The translations under genes were made by a program, and so were the position numbers. Below, piece after piece: positions 53,779-62,554 of a DNA stretch of 64,000 bases. Source of the DNA: Gemmatimonadota bacterium (GTDB lineage: Bacteria > JAAXHH01); NCBI GenBank assembly GCA_026705925.1, contig JAPOZT010000031.1, positions 62,001-126,000 of the forward strand, read 5' to 3'. The notes under the pieces were generated by a model that ran no database searches, was not told where the DNA came from, and was given only the letters and a program-made list of their open reading frames with translations. The first letter of the stretch is position 1, and the number at the start of each line of letters is the position of its first letter.

Positions 53779-55413
53779 ATGACCGGAAACGAAGCGATTG
53801 CGAAGATCCTGAAGGCGGAAGGGCTGGACTGGTTCAGCTGTTTTCCCCACCATCCCCTCATCGACGCCTGTGCGATCGAGGGCCTGCGTCCCATCCTATG
53901 CCGGCAGGAACGGGCCGGCGTCAACATCGCCGATGGATTCAGCCGGATACGCAACGGGCATACCATCGGCGTTTTCATGATGCAGATGGGGCCGGGTGCT
54001 GAGAACGCCTTCGGCGGGGTGGCCCAGGCCTACGCGGATTCGGTGCCCGTCCTTCTGCTGCCCGGCGGGCCGCCGCGGTCCCGTGCAGGCGCCGACCTGG
54101 CCTTCGAATCGGTGGAAAACTACCGGGGCATCACCAAGTGGGTCTCGAACATCAACTCGGCGGCCCGGATTCCGGAAATGATGGGGCGGGCGTACAGCCT
54201 GCTGAAACAAGGCAAACCAGGGCCGGTCATGCTGGAGATCCCCGGGGACGTGGGCGAGGAGGAGATCCCAGACGACGCCTTCGACTACACGCCTGTAAAA
54301 CCGTTCAAAAGCGGCGCATCGCCCGAGGACGTCCGGGACCTGGTCGCGGCCCTGCTGAAATCTGAATGTCCCATCATCAGCGCCGGCCAGGGCGTGCTGT
54401 ACGCCGAGGCCACCGATGCGCTGATCGAGTTCGCCGAATGGACGAAGACCCCGGTCATGACCACGCTGGCCGGCAAGAGCGCATTCCCCGAAACCCATCC
54501 CCTCTCGCTGGGCACGGGAGCGGCTTCCCATTCCCTCATGGTGGCGGAATACCTGAAGAAGACCGATTTCTTCTTCGGCATCGGCACAAGCATGACGTCA
54601 GGGTTCAAATCGGATGTGCCGGCAGGCGCCGCGCTCGCCCAGTGCGTCGTCAGCCACGGGGACCTGAACAAGGAGCACCGCGTCGACTACGGTGCCGTGG
54701 GCGACGCGGGGGTGGTGCTTCGGCAACTGGTCGAGGAAGCGAAACGCCAGCTCGACGGGCGTCCCCGGGACGATGAACGGGGCGATATCGCGGAGATCGC
54801 ACGGCTCAAGCAGGCATGGCTGGCCGAATGGGAACCCCGGTTCCGCTCCGACGAGGTGCCCCTGAGCCCGTACCGCGTGTTCCGCGAGATTGCGGGGGTG
54901 GTGGATGGGGCACGCACGATTATCACCCACGACTCCGGATATCCGCGGGAGCAGCTCGCGCCCTTCTGGGAGACCGATACGCCGCGGGGCTACATCGGCT
55001 GGGGCGCTTCCACGCAGCTGGGTTACGGACTGGGACTGGCCATCGGCGCCAAGATCGCCGACCCGGAGAAGCAGGTCGTCAACGTTATGGGAGACGCCGC
55101 CTTCGGCATGGCCGGCCTGGACGTGGAGACCGCCGTGCGGTCGGAGATTCCCATCATCACGGTGATCCTGAACAACGGGGTCATGACCCACTACGACCAC
55201 CACATGGCCTACGCATCGGAACGCTGGGGAAGCAACCGGCTGGGTGGGGATTACGCCGCCATCGGGGCGGGGTTGGGCGCTTACGCGGAGAAGGTGACGA
55301 CGCCCGATGAGATCGCCCCGGCAATACGGCGAGCGGTGGAGGCCAACCGCGATGGCCGGCCGGCGGTCATCGAGACGATCACCAAGGTGGAAGAGCACAC
55401 GTCGAGGTATTGA
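53779..55413 (+). CDS. Thiamine-diphosphate-dependent enzyme (acetolactate synthase/2-hydroxyacyl lyase type)
   Basis: 544-residue enzyme with the three-domain TPP-lyase architecture. Seen: N-terminal ILKAEGLDWFSCFPHHPLIDA, catalytic Glu in RQERAGVNIADGFSR (about residue 44), FGGVAQAYADSVPVLLLPGG, the central domain with PVMTTLAGKSAFPETHPLSLG, and the diphosphate motif GDAAFGMAGLDVETAVRSEIP with LNNGVMT (GDG-type, about 440-480). It resembles acetolactate synthase, oxalyl-CoA decarboxylase and 2-hydroxyacyl-CoA lyase; the sequence does not choose between them. It follows two PhyH genes on one transcript, as hydroxylation followed by cleavage would require. Confidence 0.88.
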   Translation: MTGNEAIAKILKAEGLDWFSCFPHHPLIDACAIEGLRPILCRQERAGVNIADGFSRIRNGHTIGVFMMQMGPGAENAFGGVAQAYADSVPVLLLPGGPPRSRAGADLAFESVENYRGITKWVSNINSAARIPEMMGRAYSLLKQGKPGPVMLEIPGDVGEEEIPDDAFDYTPVKPFKSGASPEDVRDLVAALLKSECPIISAGQGVLYAEATDALIEFAEWTKTPVMTTLAGKSAFPETHPLSLGTGAASHSLMVAEYLKKTDFFFGIGTSMTSGFKSDVPAGAALAQCVVSHGDLNKEHRVDYGAVGDAGVVLRQLVEEAKRQLDGRPRDDERGDIAEIARLKQAWLAEWEPRFRSDEVPLSPYRVFREIAGVVDGARTIITHDSGYPREQLAPFWETDTPRGYIGWGASTQLGYGLGLAIGAKIADPEKQVVNVMGDAAFGMAGLDVETAVRSEIPIITVILNNGVMTHYDHHMAYASERWGSNRLGGDYAAIGAGLGAYAEKVTTPDEIAPAIRRAVEANRDGRPAVIETITKVEEHTSRY

Positions 55414-55434
55414 AAGAAAAACCACCGGAGCGCC

Positions 55435-56919
55435 ATGCCCAGGATCCTGATCGGTACCTTCTTCCAGGAAACCAACGATTTCCATCCCAACGATACGGTG
55501 TACGAAGATTTCGGCACCCTGCGCGGCCACGAGATGCTGGAGGGTCCGGTCGGCCTCGAGGACCCGGATGACCAGGGCGGCGCCGACAGCCTGGGTGGCG
55601 TGATCGGCGGGGCCGTCCATACCCTTTCCGTCCGGGATGACGTGGAAATCGTGCCCACCTACAGCGCCGCCATGGGCGCGGGTGGCACGATCACGCAGAA
55701 GTGTTTCGAGCGGACCGCGTCGGAGTTGCTCGACGCGATCGAACGGGAAAAGGCCGGCGCCGACGGCGTGTACCTGAACCTGCACGGCGCCATGGCCGCG
55801 GAAACCGAAAAGGATCCGGAAGGATACGTCCTGCGGGAGGTGCGCCGGATCGTCGGCCCCCACGTGCCCGTGGTCGCATCCTTCGATATGCACGGCACGA
55901 TCACCCGGCGCATGCTGTCCCATATGGACGGTTGCGCCATCCTGCACACCTATCCCCACATCGACTGGTACGAAACGGGCGCACGGGCCGCCGGGGTGCT
56001 GCTGCGTATCCTCGACGGGGCCCGGCCCGTGATCGCCAGCGTATACACGCCCACCATGGTCCGGGGCGACGAACTCAAGACCGCCACCGGCGTGCACGGC
56101 ACGTTCATCCGGTACCTGGAGCGCCTGGAGGAGCGGGACGATGTCCTCGCCGGAGGGATCATGCTGGGCCATCCCCCCACGGACTGCCCGGAACAGGGCT
56201 CCCGCGTCGTCGTGATCACGGATGGCGACCCGGACCTGGCGGCGCGGGAAGCTCTGCATATCGGCCGGAGCTTCTGGAACATGCGTTCCCACATGCAGTG
56301 CGTGCTGCACAGCGTGGAGGCGGGCATCCGGATCGCCGCGGAGGCGAAAGGAACGGTCGTTTTCGCCGACGCCGCCGACGCCACCAGTTCAGGCGCGCCG
56401 GGCACGAGCAACACCATCCTGAAGGGATTCCTCGAGAGCGACTACCGGGGCAGCGTGCTGTTCCCCATCCGCGACGATCCCGCCGTCGCACGCGCCATGG
56501 AGGCGGGCGTCGGGCAGACCATCACCGTCCCCCTGGGCGGAACGCGGGACCCGCGCTTCACCCCGGTGGAAGTCACCGCAACGGTCGAAGTGCTGGGCCG
56601 GCGGGACGACGTTCCCATCGCGGTGCTGAAGTGCCGGAACATTACGATCTTCCTGGCGGCTTCCGGCCCCCTGCTGTGCGACCGGTGGATGTATCCCGCC
56701 TTCGGCCAGGACCCGAAACGCTTCGACGTCGTGGTCAAGAAACTGCCCCATACGCCCGACGAGTGGTACGACGACTGGGCTGAACGGACCATCACCATCG
56801 ATTCGCCGGGGGCGGCGAGTCCCAACATCCCCACGCTGGGCCACCAGTACGTGCCCCGCCCCATCTACCCCCTGGACCCCGACATGACCTTCACGCCGGA
56901 AGTGGAGGTGTACGAATAG
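55435..56919 (+). CDS. M81-family metallopeptidase (MlrC-like)
   Basis: 494-residue protein of family M81, known from MlrC of the microcystin degradation pathway. Seen: RILIGTFFQETNDFHPN at the start, GADGVYLNLHGAMAAET, VASFDMHGTITRRML (metal site), HTYPHIDWYETG with ligand residues, and TPVEVTATVEVL in the C-terminal domain. Many M81 proteins in uncultured bacteria have nothing to do with microcystin and probably act on small cyclic or D-amino-acid peptides. It follows the TPP gene by 21 bases and precedes an EamA-type transporter. Confidence 0.88.
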   Translation: MPRILIGTFFQETNDFHPNDTVYEDFGTLRGHEMLEGPVGLEDPDDQGGADSLGGVIGGAVHTLSVRDDVEIVPTYSAAMGAGGTITQKCFERTASELLDAIEREKAGADGVYLNLHGAMAAETEKDPEGYVLREVRRIVGPHVPVVASFDMHGTITRRMLSHMDGCAILHTYPHIDWYETGARAAGVLLRILDGARPVIASVYTPTMVRGDELKTATGVHGTFIRYLERLEERDDVLAGGIMLGHPPTDCPEQGSRVVVITDGDPDLAAREALHIGRSFWNMRSHMQCVLHSVEAGIRIAAEAKGTVVFADAADATSSGAPGTSNTILKGFLESDYRGSVLFPIRDDPAVARAMEAGVGQTITVPLGGTRDPRFTPVEVTATVEVLGRRDDVPIAVLKCRNITIFLAASGPLLCDRWMYPAFGQDPKRFDVVVKKLPHTPDEWYDDWAERTITIDSPGAASPNIPTLGHQYVPRPIYPLDPDMTFTPEVEVYE

Positions 56920-56965
56920 CGCCGCGCGGCCGTCCTCTCGTAACCGTCCCGCCCGCGGGGAAGGC

Positions 56966-57898
56966 ATGAACCGGCACGTCACCAGCGGCCGCTGGGGCCT
57001 GGGGCTGGTCCTCAGCCTGTTCACGATCTTCGTATGGGGCGGACTGCCCATCATCCTTAAAATCATGCTGATCAGCCTGGACGCCTTCACGATGACGTGG
57101 TACCGGTTCGTCGTCGCGGCCGTGTTGATGGCGCCGATCGTGTACCGGCAGGGGCACTTCGGCCTGGTCCGTCGACTCAAGGGCGGTTACGCGCTGGTCT
57201 TCCTCGCGTCGGTGATCGGGTTCAGCTGCGCGTACGTGTTCTATCCCCAGAGCCTGCAGTACATCTCGCCCAGCGCCGCCCAGGTGGTCAACCAGATCTC
57301 GCTGCTGTTCCTGCTGCTGGGTGCCATGCTGTTCTTTCACGAACGGATGGCCCTGATTCAGGTCCTGGGCCTCCTGCTGCTCACGGGCGGCATCGTCCTG
57401 TTCTTCAACGAACAGCTGTCGGAATTGTGGTCCGGGGACAGCGCCATGATTCCCGGAATTCTGTGGGTGACTGCCGCTGCGCTTGCGTTGTCGACCTATA
57501 CCCTCACCCAGAAGCAGTTGCTGCAGATCCTGCCTACCTCCGTCATCCTGTTCCTGATTTACCTGTTCGGTTCGATACTGATCCTGCCCTTCGTTCGATT
57601 CGAATCGTTGCTGGTGCAGGACACCCAACAGATGATCCTGCTCAACGCTTCGGCGGTGATCTCGCTCGTTGCCTTCGTTACGCTGGTGGAATCCCTGAAA
57701 CACCTCGAAGTGTTCCGGGTCAGCATGGTCCTGGCGGCCGTGCCCCTGGTCACCGTCGTGGACATGATGATCCTGGCGCCGCTCCTACCCGGTCTGTTGC
57801 AACCGGAGCACCTGAATCTGCTCAGTATATCGGGCGCCGTACTCGTCGTCATCGGGTCCATACTCGGCAACCTGCGGCGGTCTGTGAAGTCCGTGTAG
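56966..57898 (+). CDS. DMT-superfamily (EamA) transporter
   Basis: 310-residue inner-membrane protein with ten predicted helices in the two-repeat EamA pattern: LVLSLFTIFVWGGLPIILKIML, TMTWYRFVVAAVLM, SPSAAQVVNQISLLFLLLGAMLFFHERM (typical end of repeat one), SVILFLIYLFGSILILP and LVVIGSILGNLRRS. It is probably a drug/metabolite exporter for a product or substrate of the adjacent genes. ATG 56966 follows GGGGAAGG. Upstream M81 gene is 46 bases away. Confidence 0.9.
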   Translation: MNRHVTSGRWGLGLVLSLFTIFVWGGLPIILKIMLISLDAFTMTWYRFVVAAVLMAPIVYRQGHFGLVRRLKGGYALVFLASVIGFSCAYVFYPQSLQYISPSAAQVVNQISLLFLLLGAMLFFHERMALIQVLGLLLLTGGIVLFFNEQLSELWSGDSAMIPGILWVTAAALALSTYTLTQKQLLQILPTSVILFLIYLFGSILILPFVRFESLLVQDTQQMILLNASAVISLVAFVTLVESLKHLEVFRVSMVLAAVPLVTVVDMMILAPLLPGLLQPEHLNLLSISGAVLVVIGSILGNLRRSVKSV

Positions 57899-58001
57899 CG
57901 GGTTGCCCGCGCGGTTCCGTCGAAAGGAGTGCGGGCCGGGCAGCCCCGCCGAGACCGTGCCGGCCTGAGTCTTTAGTTCTCGCTGAAGGGAGTTCGATAC
58001 C

Positions 58002-58508
58002 TTGAAGCCACTCATGGTCATGGGCCTCAGGACCCTGGCTCACCTGGACACGAAAGAAACCTTGTACGAGCAGATCGACCGGGACGAGATTCAGGCGACG
58101 GGACGATTCCCGGTGGAGCACCTCGAAGCCATCGCCCGGGGATTCGCCCTCGGGATCCTGTCCAGCCACAGCATTCCGCGCATCGAGCGGGTGATCGGCC
58201 ACCTGGGATGGTTCCGCCTGTTTCCGGCAGAACACCTGATCTCATCGGATCCGATGGATCGAAAGGACCCGGCGAACTGGGTAAATTGGCGGCGGGAATA
58301 CGAAGCGCGGGGGCTTGCGCTGCACACGGTGGTGGATATCGGCGAGGTGCTGGTACACAACCTCGCCGGTTCGCCTGTCTTCGGGGATGTGGACAAGTAC
58401 TACGTCACGGGAGACACGGGCGTACGCATCGAGGGAGCGACGCGCATCACGGCCCTGGACCAGACGCGGGCTTACCGTCAGACCGTCCGGGGTCCGCGGG
58501 GCCGGTGA
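58002..58508 (+). CDS. Conserved-looking protein of unknown function
   Basis: 168 residues, no family recognised. It has no signal peptide or membrane helix and looks like a single domain: MGLRTLAHLDTKETLYEQIDRDEIQ, FALGILSSHSIPRIERVIGHLGWFRLFP, HTVVDIGEVLVHNLAGSPVFGDVDKYYVTGDTGVRIEGA. The last stretch vaguely recalls the C-terminus of M24 peptidases, but this is weak. TTG start with AAGGGAG 9 bases upstream; the ATG at 58014 is an alternative. It converges with the M20 amidohydrolase. Codon and base use match its neighbours. Confidence 0.65.
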   Translation: MKPLMVMGLRTLAHLDTKETLYEQIDRDEIQATGRFPVEHLEAIARGFALGILSSHSIPRIERVIGHLGWFRLFPAEHLISSDPMDRKDPANWVNWRREYEARGLALHTVVDIGEVLVHNLAGSPVFGDVDKYYVTGDTGVRIEGATRITALDQTRAYRQTVRGPRGR

Positions 58509-58539
58509 CCGGTTGTTTCCAACACGGGACGGGGCGGAC

Positions 58540-59865
58540 CTACCGCGGCGCCCGGGCGTTCAGGAACTCCAGCACCAGGTGGGTCATCGCGCGCATGCCC
58601 ACTCCCACGGATTCGCTGTCCGCCGTCATGGTCGGGGTGTGCAGGCCGCCCGACGACTGGCCGGGTCTGGTGGTACCAAGCCGGTAGAAGAAACCGGGAA
58701 TCTCGTTGGCGAAATAGGCGAAGTCCTCGCCGCCCATGGTCGGAGGCAGTTCGAGCACCTGCTCGACGCCGGGCGCACTCGCCAGGTAACCGGCCATCTC
58801 CCGGGACAGGTCCGGATCGTTGATCACGGAAGGCGTGCCGCGGTTGTAGTCAAGTACGAAGGAACCGCCATAGGCCCCGGTTATGCCTTCCAGGATGGTT
58901 TTCATCCGGCGCTCCACCGTGTCCCTGACCACGGGATTGTAGGTGCGTACCGTTCCTTCGAGATGAACTTCCCGGGGAATGATATTGAAGCGTTCGCCGC
59001 CGCGGAAGATACCCACCGTGACCACGCTGGGCTCGAGGGGCGACAGGGTGCGGGACCGGATCGTCTGCAGGGCGAACACGATCTCGGAAGCCATGACGAC
59101 CGGGTCGATGCCCTCTTCGGGACGGGCGCCATGGGCTTGTTTGCCCCGGACCTTAATGGTGAAGTGATCCACGGCGGCAAAAGCCGGCCCGATGGTGTAT
59201 CCGACGGTGCCCACCTCGAGGGAGGGCAACGCGTGGAGGCCGAAAATCGCCTCGGGCGCGGGGTCTTCGAGGACTTTCTCGCGCACCATCAGGTCCGCGC
59301 CGCCCTCTTCACCGGGCGGCGCTCCTTCTTCCGCCGGCTGAAAGATGAACTTGACGGTGCCGGGCAGGTCGTCTTTCATTTCGGCCAGCACGGAAGCGAC
59401 ACCCAGTTGTACGGCGGTGTGCACGTCATGGCCGCAGGCGTGCATGACGCCCACTTCCTGACCCAGGTAGGTCGTCCGTACGGTCGACCGGAAAGGCAAT
59501 TCCGTTTCCTCCGTCACGGGCAACGCGTCCATGTCGGCCCGTATGGCCACTACCGGACCCGGTCGGCCGCCTTTGAGCACGCCCACCACGCCGGTATGGG
59601 CAACGCCCGTCCGGATCTCGATACCGAGCACGGTGAGATGTTCCGCCACCAACGCGGCCGTCTTGAATTCCCGGTTGCTCAGTTCCGGGTTCCGGTGGAT
59701 GTGCTCCCGCATGCGGATGGCTTCCGTCCGGTGCTTTGCCACCAGGACGGCCACGTCTTCCTGCCGAACGGCCGTGTTTTCCTGCTGGGCTACCGCGTCC
59801 CGAGACGTGTTCGTGATAGACACTAAACCCAGGATGAGCAGCGCCCGCGTCAGTCTTCTCTGCAT
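58540..59865 (-). CDS. M20-family metallo-amidohydrolase, exported
   Basis: 441-residue M20D-like amidohydrolase that hydrolyses N-acyl amino acids or similar amides, probably in the periplasm: signal peptide ending DAVAQQ (about 1-27). Seen: HIHRNPELSNREF, AIRADMDALPVTEE, MHACGHDVHTAV (metal His/Asp near 142), FIFQPAEEG (Glu pair) and VRGKQAHGARPEEGID, all hallmarks of the hippurate hydrolase/indole-acetyl-amino-acid hydrolase group; the final PPTMGGEDFAYFANEIPGFFYRLG block contains the last ligand region. It follows the 593-residue protein on the same strand by 10 bases. Confidence 0.92.
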   Translation of the reverse strand: MQRRLTRALLILGLVSITNTSRDAVAQQENTAVRQEDVAVLVAKHRTEAIRMREHIHRNPELSNREFKTAALVAEHLTVLGIEIRTGVAHTGVVGVLKGGRPGPVVAIRADMDALPVTEETELPFRSTVRTTYLGQEVGVMHACGHDVHTAVQLGVASVLAEMKDDLPGTVKFIFQPAEEGAPPGEEGGADLMVREKVLEDPAPEAIFGLHALPSLEVGTVGYTIGPAFAAVDHFTIKVRGKQAHGARPEEGIDPVVMASEIVFALQTIRSRTLSPLEPSVVTVGIFRGGERFNIIPREVHLEGTVRTYNPVVRDTVERRMKTILEGITGAYGGSFVLDYNRGTPSVINDPDLSREMAGYLASAPGVEQVLELPPTMGGEDFAYFANEIPGFFYRLGTTRPGQSSGGLHTPTMTADSESVGVGMRAMTHLVLEFLNARAPR

Positions 59866-59875
59866 AAAGTCTTTC

Positions 59876-61657
59876 CTACCTCTCCCAGGGGAAGTCGAAG
59901 GACGGCCGGTTGGCGTACCGGTCCATGGCCACGCGCAGCCGGCTGCCGCATCCGGGCTCGAGCGTCACCGTAAAGCTGGCGCCGCCGACCGGGGTTGACC
60001 CGCTTCCGTCGTCCACTTCCAGGATCTGATGCTCCCCGTAAGCGCCGCCCTGGACGGTCACGGTACGGGATGAGACCTGGTTGGTATTGACCAGCGTGAC
60101 CACCGCGCTGTCGTCGTGAAGCTCTTCCACGAGTGCGCCGACGTCTTCCGGCACTCCCGGACGCACGCGCGCCGGATCGAAGTACCGGAACCGGCAGTGC
60201 AGAGGGTGGCCCAGGTGCCCGGTGGGCATGCCACCGAGCATGAGCTGGATCAGGGCGTCCACCGCCGCGGGATTCGTGCCGTTCATATCGTCCGATAATC
60301 GCGTATCCGGCGTGGACAGGTCGTTCCGCATTCTTTCCATCTTCGAACGAACGGTCGAGATATCCTCCAGCAACGCTTCTTCAGGATAGTCCGGGTTCTG
60401 CCCTTCCAAAAAGGCGATCCAGCCCTCCATGGGCACCCGTTCGAGATCGCGGCGGTCCATGGACCAATAATAGACCTGCTCCGCGCCCACGTCGAAGGGT
60501 TCGGGACGGTAGTCGTACCAGCCGTCGTCGCCGTGCATGCGCGGATAGAGCGTCCGGCCGTCCTCGACCTTGCTGTTCGCGTTGACGCCGTCGATGACGC
60601 CGCGCCAGGTGTCGACGTATTTCTGGTCGCCGGTCAGCAGCAGCCCATTGCCGAAACTCCAGTGGGCCCGGATCAGGAAGTAGGGCCGGTGCGCGGTCTC
60701 GCCGGTCTGGGGCACGATCGTCGAGAATCCCCACCCGTACGCCCCGCCGTACCATCTTCCGCCACACTCCCCGCCGATGCTCCCGTCCAGTCCGATATTG
60801 GAGGGGATGATCCCGTTGTTCTTCTCGGTGCGCTCCACCCAGGCGTCGAGGTAATCCTTCGTCCAGTCAAAGTACCTCTCATCGCCGTCGATCATGTAGG
60901 CGTTCATCGTCATCGTGGTTACGCCCATGTTCAGCGGGTGATCGCCGGCCACATCGTTGTAGTCCTTGAAGTGGGCGACCATCTCCTCGTAGTTGCGTTC
61001 CCCGTGCCCCAGTCTGAAACGGCCCTCGACCTCGATGGAATCGCCGGCCCAGTCGAGCCCCGTGGCCTTTCGCAGCATGGCCCCCCGGCTTCCGTTGAAC
61101 ATGCTCTTGATCACGCGGTGCTCGGGGATCCAGTTGTCGGCGATGGGATCGTCACCCATGTAGAAGCCGCAGAAACGCCGGGTACGGTCCACGAACTTCT
61201 TGTCGCGGGGGTCGCACAGCCCTTCGAGGAAGAAGGCCGTGAATCCCTCCCCGTTGTGCATCCAGTCGAACATCGTGGGGAACTCCTTGAAATACATACC
61301 GTCCCGTGCGAATTCGACCTCGGTGGTCTTCGCCTCCGTGTACTGCAGCAGGTGGCCGTCCCACGCCTTCCGGTACAGGTCATATACGCGTTTGGAAGCG
61401 CCGATCGCGTAGAGCTCCGGCCAGTTCGCGAAGTTCTCGGCCGCATCGTCCGGTCCGTCGTCTCCGCCCCAGCGGGGCACGCAGAGCAGGTATCCGCGCT
61501 CGTCGAAGTATTGATCGTAAAACGCTTCCACGGCCTCTTCCTGCTGTTTGATCAGGCTCAGTTCAAGCAAGGCCCAGGACGGAGGCGGCATGGGCGTGTC
61601 GATATGCACGGTACGCCCGGCCGGCACGGGGCGTCCCCCTGTTGAGACGGCCGACAT
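59876..61657 (-). CDS. Large protein of unknown function, probably (alpha/alpha) toroid
   Basis: 593 residues with no confident family. Trp- and Tyr-rich sequence with repeated helix pairs such as AVEAFYDQYFDERGYLLCVPRWGGDDG, MFDWMHNGEGFTAFFLEG, MNAYMIDGDERYFDWTKDYLDAWVERT and VGAEQVYYWSMDRRDLERVP suggests an (alpha/alpha)6 toroid as in many glycosidases and lyases, followed by a beta-rich C-terminal 110 residues. No signal peptide. ATG 61657 follows AAAGGAC. It is 10 bases from the M20 gene, suggesting cotranscription, and is 84 bases downstream of lpxA, so it could be read from the lipid A operon. Confidence 0.7.
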   Translation of the reverse strand: MSAVSTGGRPVPAGRTVHIDTPMPPPSWALLELSLIKQQEEAVEAFYDQYFDERGYLLCVPRWGGDDGPDDAAENFANWPELYAIGASKRVYDLYRKAWDGHLLQYTEAKTTEVEFARDGMYFKEFPTMFDWMHNGEGFTAFFLEGLCDPRDKKFVDRTRRFCGFYMGDDPIADNWIPEHRVIKSMFNGSRGAMLRKATGLDWAGDSIEVEGRFRLGHGERNYEEMVAHFKDYNDVAGDHPLNMGVTTMTMNAYMIDGDERYFDWTKDYLDAWVERTEKNNGIIPSNIGLDGSIGGECGGRWYGGAYGWGFSTIVPQTGETAHRPYFLIRAHWSFGNGLLLTGDQKYVDTWRGVIDGVNANSKVEDGRTLYPRMHGDDGWYDYRPEPFDVGAEQVYYWSMDRRDLERVPMEGWIAFLEGQNPDYPEEALLEDISTVRSKMERMRNDLSTPDTRLSDDMNGTNPAAVDALIQLMLGGMPTGHLGHPLHCRFRYFDPARVRPGVPEDVGALVEELHDDSAVVTLVNTNQVSSRTVTVQGGAYGEHQILEVDDGSGSTPVGGASFTVTLEPGCGSRLRVAMDRYANRPSFDFPWER

Positions 61658-61741
61658 GGTACAGGTCCTTTCTTTTTAATGATGGGAAGTGTGGGTAGTG
61701 AAGGGGACCGCGGCAGCTTCTCTTCTTAAGATTCCACGAGG

Positions 61742-62554
61742 TCAGGAAGTCAGGCCGCGGCCGTACCGCTTGCTCCTCAGGGCGCTTTCCTCTATAAACG
61801 CGAGCAGGTACTTGACCTCGTCGGTTTGTTCCACTTCCGCCGTCACCGCTTTCACGGCCTGGGAGATGTTGAGCGAGGAACGGTGGAGCAGGCGGTAGAC
61901 CAGTTTGAGCGTACGGATGGCTTCGTCGGAGAACCCACAGCGCTTCAGGCCAATGGTGTTGAGTGAAACGGGCTTGAGCGGATCGTGGCCATACTTGAAG
62001 TACGGGCAGATGTCCTTGGTCACCATGCCGCCACCGCTGATGAAGGCGTTGCGGCCGATCCGGACGAACTGGTGGACGGCGACGAGTCCGCCCGTTATGG
62101 CGAAATCCTCAATTTCCACGTGACCGCCCAGTTGCGTGCCGTTGGCGAGGATCACCCGGTTGCCGATCACGCAGTCGTGGGCGACGTGCACGTAGGCCAT
62201 GACCAGGGTATCGCTTCCGATCACCGTCTTCCCGAGCGCGCTCGTCCCGCGGTTCAGCGTGGTGAACTCCCGGATGGACGTCCGGTCTCCGATCTCCAGG
62301 ATGGACTGCTCGCCGATGAATTTCTGATCCTGGGGGATCGACCCCACGACGGCCCCGTGATAGATCCTGCATTCGGCGCCGATTCGGGTATGGGCGCCGA
62401 TCAGCGCGCTGGATGCAATCTCGGTACCGGCCCCGATGGTCACATTGGGTTCCACGATCGTGTAGGGCCCGATACTGCACCCGGCGCCCAGCTCCGCGTC
62501 GGGATGCACGATGGCCGTGGGATGTATCTGGACTTCGGCGGTTATATCCGTCAC
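61742..62554 (-). CDS. lpxA: UDP-N-acetylglucosamine acyltransferase LpxA
   Basis: 270-residue left-handed parallel beta helix acyltransferase that adds a 3-hydroxyacyl chain from ACP to UDP-GlcNAc, first step of lipid A synthesis. Hexapeptide repeats run from IHPTAIVHPDAELG to about residue 190; the catalytic His is in MAYVHVAHDCVIGN (about 125); HQFVRIGRNAFISGGG and the C-terminal helical part (KRCGFSDEAIRTLKLVYRLL) are typical. Its ATG overlaps the stop of the lpxC/fabZ gene by 4 bases, so the genes are translationally coupled. Confidence 0.96.
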   Translation of the reverse strand: MTDITAEVQIHPTAIVHPDAELGAGCSIGPYTIVEPNVTIGAGTEIASSALIGAHTRIGAECRIYHGAVVGSIPQDQKFIGEQSILEIGDRTSIREFTTLNRGTSALGKTVIGSDTLVMAYVHVAHDCVIGNRVILANGTQLGGHVEIEDFAITGGLVAVHQFVRIGRNAFISGGGMVTKDICPYFKYGHDPLKPVSLNTIGLKRCGFSDEAIRTLKLVYRLLHRSSLNISQAVKAVTAEVEQTDEVKYLLAFIEESALRSKRYGRGLTS

